Notes under the pieces: model-generated
The model's database searches: none
Told to the model about the DNA's origin: nothing
Seen by the model: only the letters and a program-made list of their open reading frames with translations
NCBI GenBank assembly: GCA_002427545.1
Contig: DIRM01000037.1
Coordinates: 31,680 to 39,794, forward strand
DNA length: 8,115 nucleotides
Source of the DNA: Mageeibacillus sp. UBA5436
GTDB lineage: Bacteria; Bacillota; Clostridia; Saccharofermentanales; DTU023
Direction of reading: 5' to 3'
In this document: positions 6,206 to 8,115 of the stretch, one piece after another
How positions within the stretch are numbered: position 1 is the first letter of the stretch
How the letters are laid out: every line of letters begins with the position of its first letter
Made by a program: the position numbers and the translations under genes

Positions 6206-8115
6206 ATGAAAAAACTTACCATGATTGGACTTGAAGGTGATCGGCAGAAGCTGCTCACACGATTGGCCGATCTTGGAATAGTCCATATCGAATTCATAGA
6301 AAAAGATAAAGCGAAATATAAAACAACGGCTTTACAACAAGCGGCTAATTATCGTGATCAGATTGAAAAATATCGTTCGAATCAAACATTGCTAGAAGAG
6401 CTGATCACATATAGCTCTGACCTTCGCCATCTTAAAAAACCGATGTTTACTGTGCGCCGTATCGTCGAAGCAGATGCCTTAAATCAAGCAGGCAGAGACG
6501 AAGAGGCGATCATGGCTGATGCGTCGAGACTTGAATATCTACAAATACATGAGGGGCGTGTTCGCGAACAAAAACTCTGTATTGAAAAACGCCGTGATGC
6601 ACTTACTGAATGGCATGATCTTATCTTACCCGAATGTGATGATCATTGTTCTAAGCGACTCGCTATGCGCTTTGGAACCCTACCCGATGCGGAAACTCTG
6701 GAAGTTGCAAAGCAGGCACTTACTGAGGGACTCGAGTCCTATGCCATCCAGATTGTAAAGCGTGGCGAAACAAGCATCGCTGTAGCTGTTCTCTTTTTGA
6801 AAGAAGAGGAGAACAAGGGCGAGCGAATTCTTCTTCAAAATCATTTTGCTAATTTTCCAGATACAGGTGACCCAAAGCTTCGAGGCGATTTGGCACTTGC
6901 CTATGAAAAATCCACTACGGAACTGAAGCGTATTGACGCTGAGCTGGAAGCAATTCGTGAAGAAAGCCTGGCGCTTGCGGTCCGTATGGAAGACTTTGAA
7001 TGTCTCTATGACTTTTATCAACAGAAGACGGCAGAATTAGTATCGGCGTCTAAACTTTTTGAATTGCGTCACATTTTTGTATTGGAAGGTTATGTTCCAG
7101 CTAAGAATGCCGAGGCGATGGTTAATTTACTATTTAGCGAATTTTCCTTGGCGATTGATTTGGAAGATCCGGGCGAAGATGATGATATTCCTGTCTTATT
7201 ACAAAATAATGCACTGGTAGAACCATATGAAGCGATTGTCGAAACATTTAGCTTGCCAAAACCAAATGTGGATCCCGATCCGACTTTTGTTATGAGCATC
7301 TTCTATGCATTATCTTTCGGTTTGATGCTCGGTGACGTGGGCTATGGTTTATTGCTCAGCATCATATGCGGCATTCTAGTATGGAAAGTCAAGGTAGAAG
7401 GCAATATGCTCAAGATGTGCAAGCTTTTCTTCCAGACAGGCATAGTGAGTATGTTCTTCGGTCTGCTATTTGGAGGCTTTTTTGGTAATGCCATTACTGA
7501 AATAAGCGGCGGAGCTGTCAACTTCCCAACTCTCTGGTTTAACCCCATGGATGATCCAATCAAAATGATGATATGGAGCATTGTATTTGGTGTCCTGCAT
7601 ATTTTTGGCGGCATGGGTTTAGATATTTATAAAAAATTTAAGAACGGTGAAGCTTATGATGCGATCTTCTCGGTCGCTCCATGGTTTTTGATTATCATTG
7701 GTCTTGGTCTGATGTTACTCGGTATTAGCTGGGCACAATGGCTCGCTCTTATCGGTGCAGCTTTGATTCTCTTCTTTTCCAAAAGAGAGAAAAATCCAAT
7801 CAAGCGAATCTTCGGTGGATTGGGCGGACTTTATGGTGTGACGGGTTATTTCAGTGACTTGCTGTCCTATACCCGCATTCTGGCTTTGGCGCTCTGTACC
7901 TCAGTTATCGCGATGGTCGTCAATATGATGGCGATGCTGCCAGGTGTTAAAGACATAGGCTTTATCTTCTTTTTAATAATCATGCTCATTGGACATGCTT
8001 TGAACCTCGCTTTATCTGCACTCAGTGCCTATGTACACACAACGAGATTGCAATATGTTGAGTTCTTTGGCAAGTTCTACGAAGGCGGTGGACGACAGTT
8101 TGACCCACTTAGAAT
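6206..8115 (+). CDS. ntpI: V-type ATPase subunit I (subunit a homologue), cut by right edge
   Basis: The visible 636 codons are nearly the full length of bacterial NtpI proteins. Residues 1 to about 355 are the soluble cytoplasmic arm, with alpha/beta lobes and coiled-coil stretches that contact the peripheral stalks. From about 360 come seven or eight membrane segments. Diagnostic features are ALVEPYEAIVETFSLP before the membrane domain, GDVGYG (376-381), and LLSYTRILALAL with R557, which corresponds to the essential arginine facing the rotor ring in subunit a homologues. H597 and the closing stretch YVEFFGKFYEGGGRQF are also typical. The protein forms the ion half-channels (H+ or Na+; the rotor subunit that would tell them apart is not in the window). 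Its ATG lies 1 nt after the stalk gene and has only a poor ribosome site (GTGG, 6191-6194), so translation is probably coupled. Only a few terminal residues seem missing. Confidence 0.96.
   Translation, partial: MKKLTMIGLEGDRQKLLTRLADLGIVHIEFIEKDKAKYKTTALQQAANYRDQIEKYRSNQTLLEELITYSSDLRHLKKPMFTVRRIVEADALNQAGRDEEAIMADASRLEYLQIHEGRVREQKLCIEKRRDALTEWHDLILPECDDHCSKRLAMRFGTLPDAETLEVAKQALTEGLESYAIQIVKRGETSIAVAVLFLKEEENKGERILLQNHFANFPDTGDPKLRGDLALAYEKSTTELKRIDAELEAIREESLALAVRMEDFECLYDFYQQKTAELVSASKLFELRHIFVLEGYVPAKNAEAMVNLLFSEFSLAIDLEDPGEDDDIPVLLQNNALVEPYEAIVETFSLPKPNVDPDPTFVMSIFYALSFGLMLGDVGYGLLLSIICGILVWKVKVEGNMLKMCKLFFQTGIVSMFFGLLFGGFFGNAITEISGGAVNFPTLWFNPMDDPIKMMIWSIVFGVLHIFGGMGLDIYKKFKNGEAYDAIFSVAPWFLIIIGLGLMLLGISWAQWLALIGAALILFFSKREKNPIKRIFGGLGGLYGVTGYFSDLLSYTRILALALCTSVIAMVVNMMAMLPGVKDIGFIFFLIIMLIGHALNLALSALSAYVHTTRLQYVEFFGKFYEGGGRQFDPLR

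Noticed and set aside
5874..6297. Two minus-strand frames (5874-6197, 6088-6297) opposite the V-ATPase stalk gene
   Set aside because: They are antisense shadows of Ala/Glu/Arg-rich coiled-coil coding sequence and the ntpI start.
6519..7614. Other frames inside ntpI on both strands (6519-6758, 6680-7021, 7090-7299, 7342-7614)
   Set aside because: The ntpI frame is uninterrupted and carries conserved motifs throughout. The others show no recognisable protein character.

Overview
The window reads as chromosomal DNA of a low-G+C, probably anaerobic Firmicutes-type bacterium. The support is AT-rich coding sequence, purine-rich Shine-Dalgarno sites, a YhaO/YhaN-like nuclease-ATPase pair, a split chromate-transporter pair, and a prokaryotic V-type (A/V) ATPase operon of the ntp kind. 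I cannot fix the genus from sequence alone. A member of the Negativicutes or Clostridia is a guess.

Left part (1-3462, minus strand): a two-gene unit. The upstream gene encodes an Mre11/SbcD-type metallophosphoesterase (YhaO-like). The downstream gene overlaps its end by 11 nt and encodes a large SbcC/Rad50/YhaN-like coiled-coil ATPase that runs off the left edge, with 784 codons visible and no in-frame stop. The ATPase has a Walker A motif at its N-terminus and long coiled coils. At the point where Rad50/SbcC would carry a CxxC zinc hook it has a two-helix transmembrane hairpin instead, which predicts a membrane-anchored nuclease-ATPase complex.

Middle (3463-5758): an AT-rich divergent intergenic region of about 400 bp with two dyad-symmetric elements. 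It is followed on the plus strand by a compact set of three membrane-protein genes: an MgtC/SapB family protein and the two halves of a short-chain chromate (CHR) transporter, joined by an ATGA overlap. Spacing suggests one transcription unit for ion or anion homeostasis.

Right part (5759-8115, plus strand): a short intergenic region with a good candidate promoter, then the beginning of a V-type ATPase operon. It holds a 108-residue coiled-coil peripheral-stalk subunit (NtpF/AhaH/G type) followed after 1 nt by subunit I (NtpI, subunit a homologue), which is cut by the right edge within its last few residues. These two genes are visibly richer in G+C than the left part. The rest of the operon (K, E, C, F, A, B, D in known ntp operons) should lie beyond the right edge.

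Most of the window is recognisable housekeeping or accessory biology. I see no tRNA, rRNA, CRISPR array, insertion sequence or phage gene. The least ordinary item is the membrane-hairpin SbcC-like ATPase paired with its nuclease.
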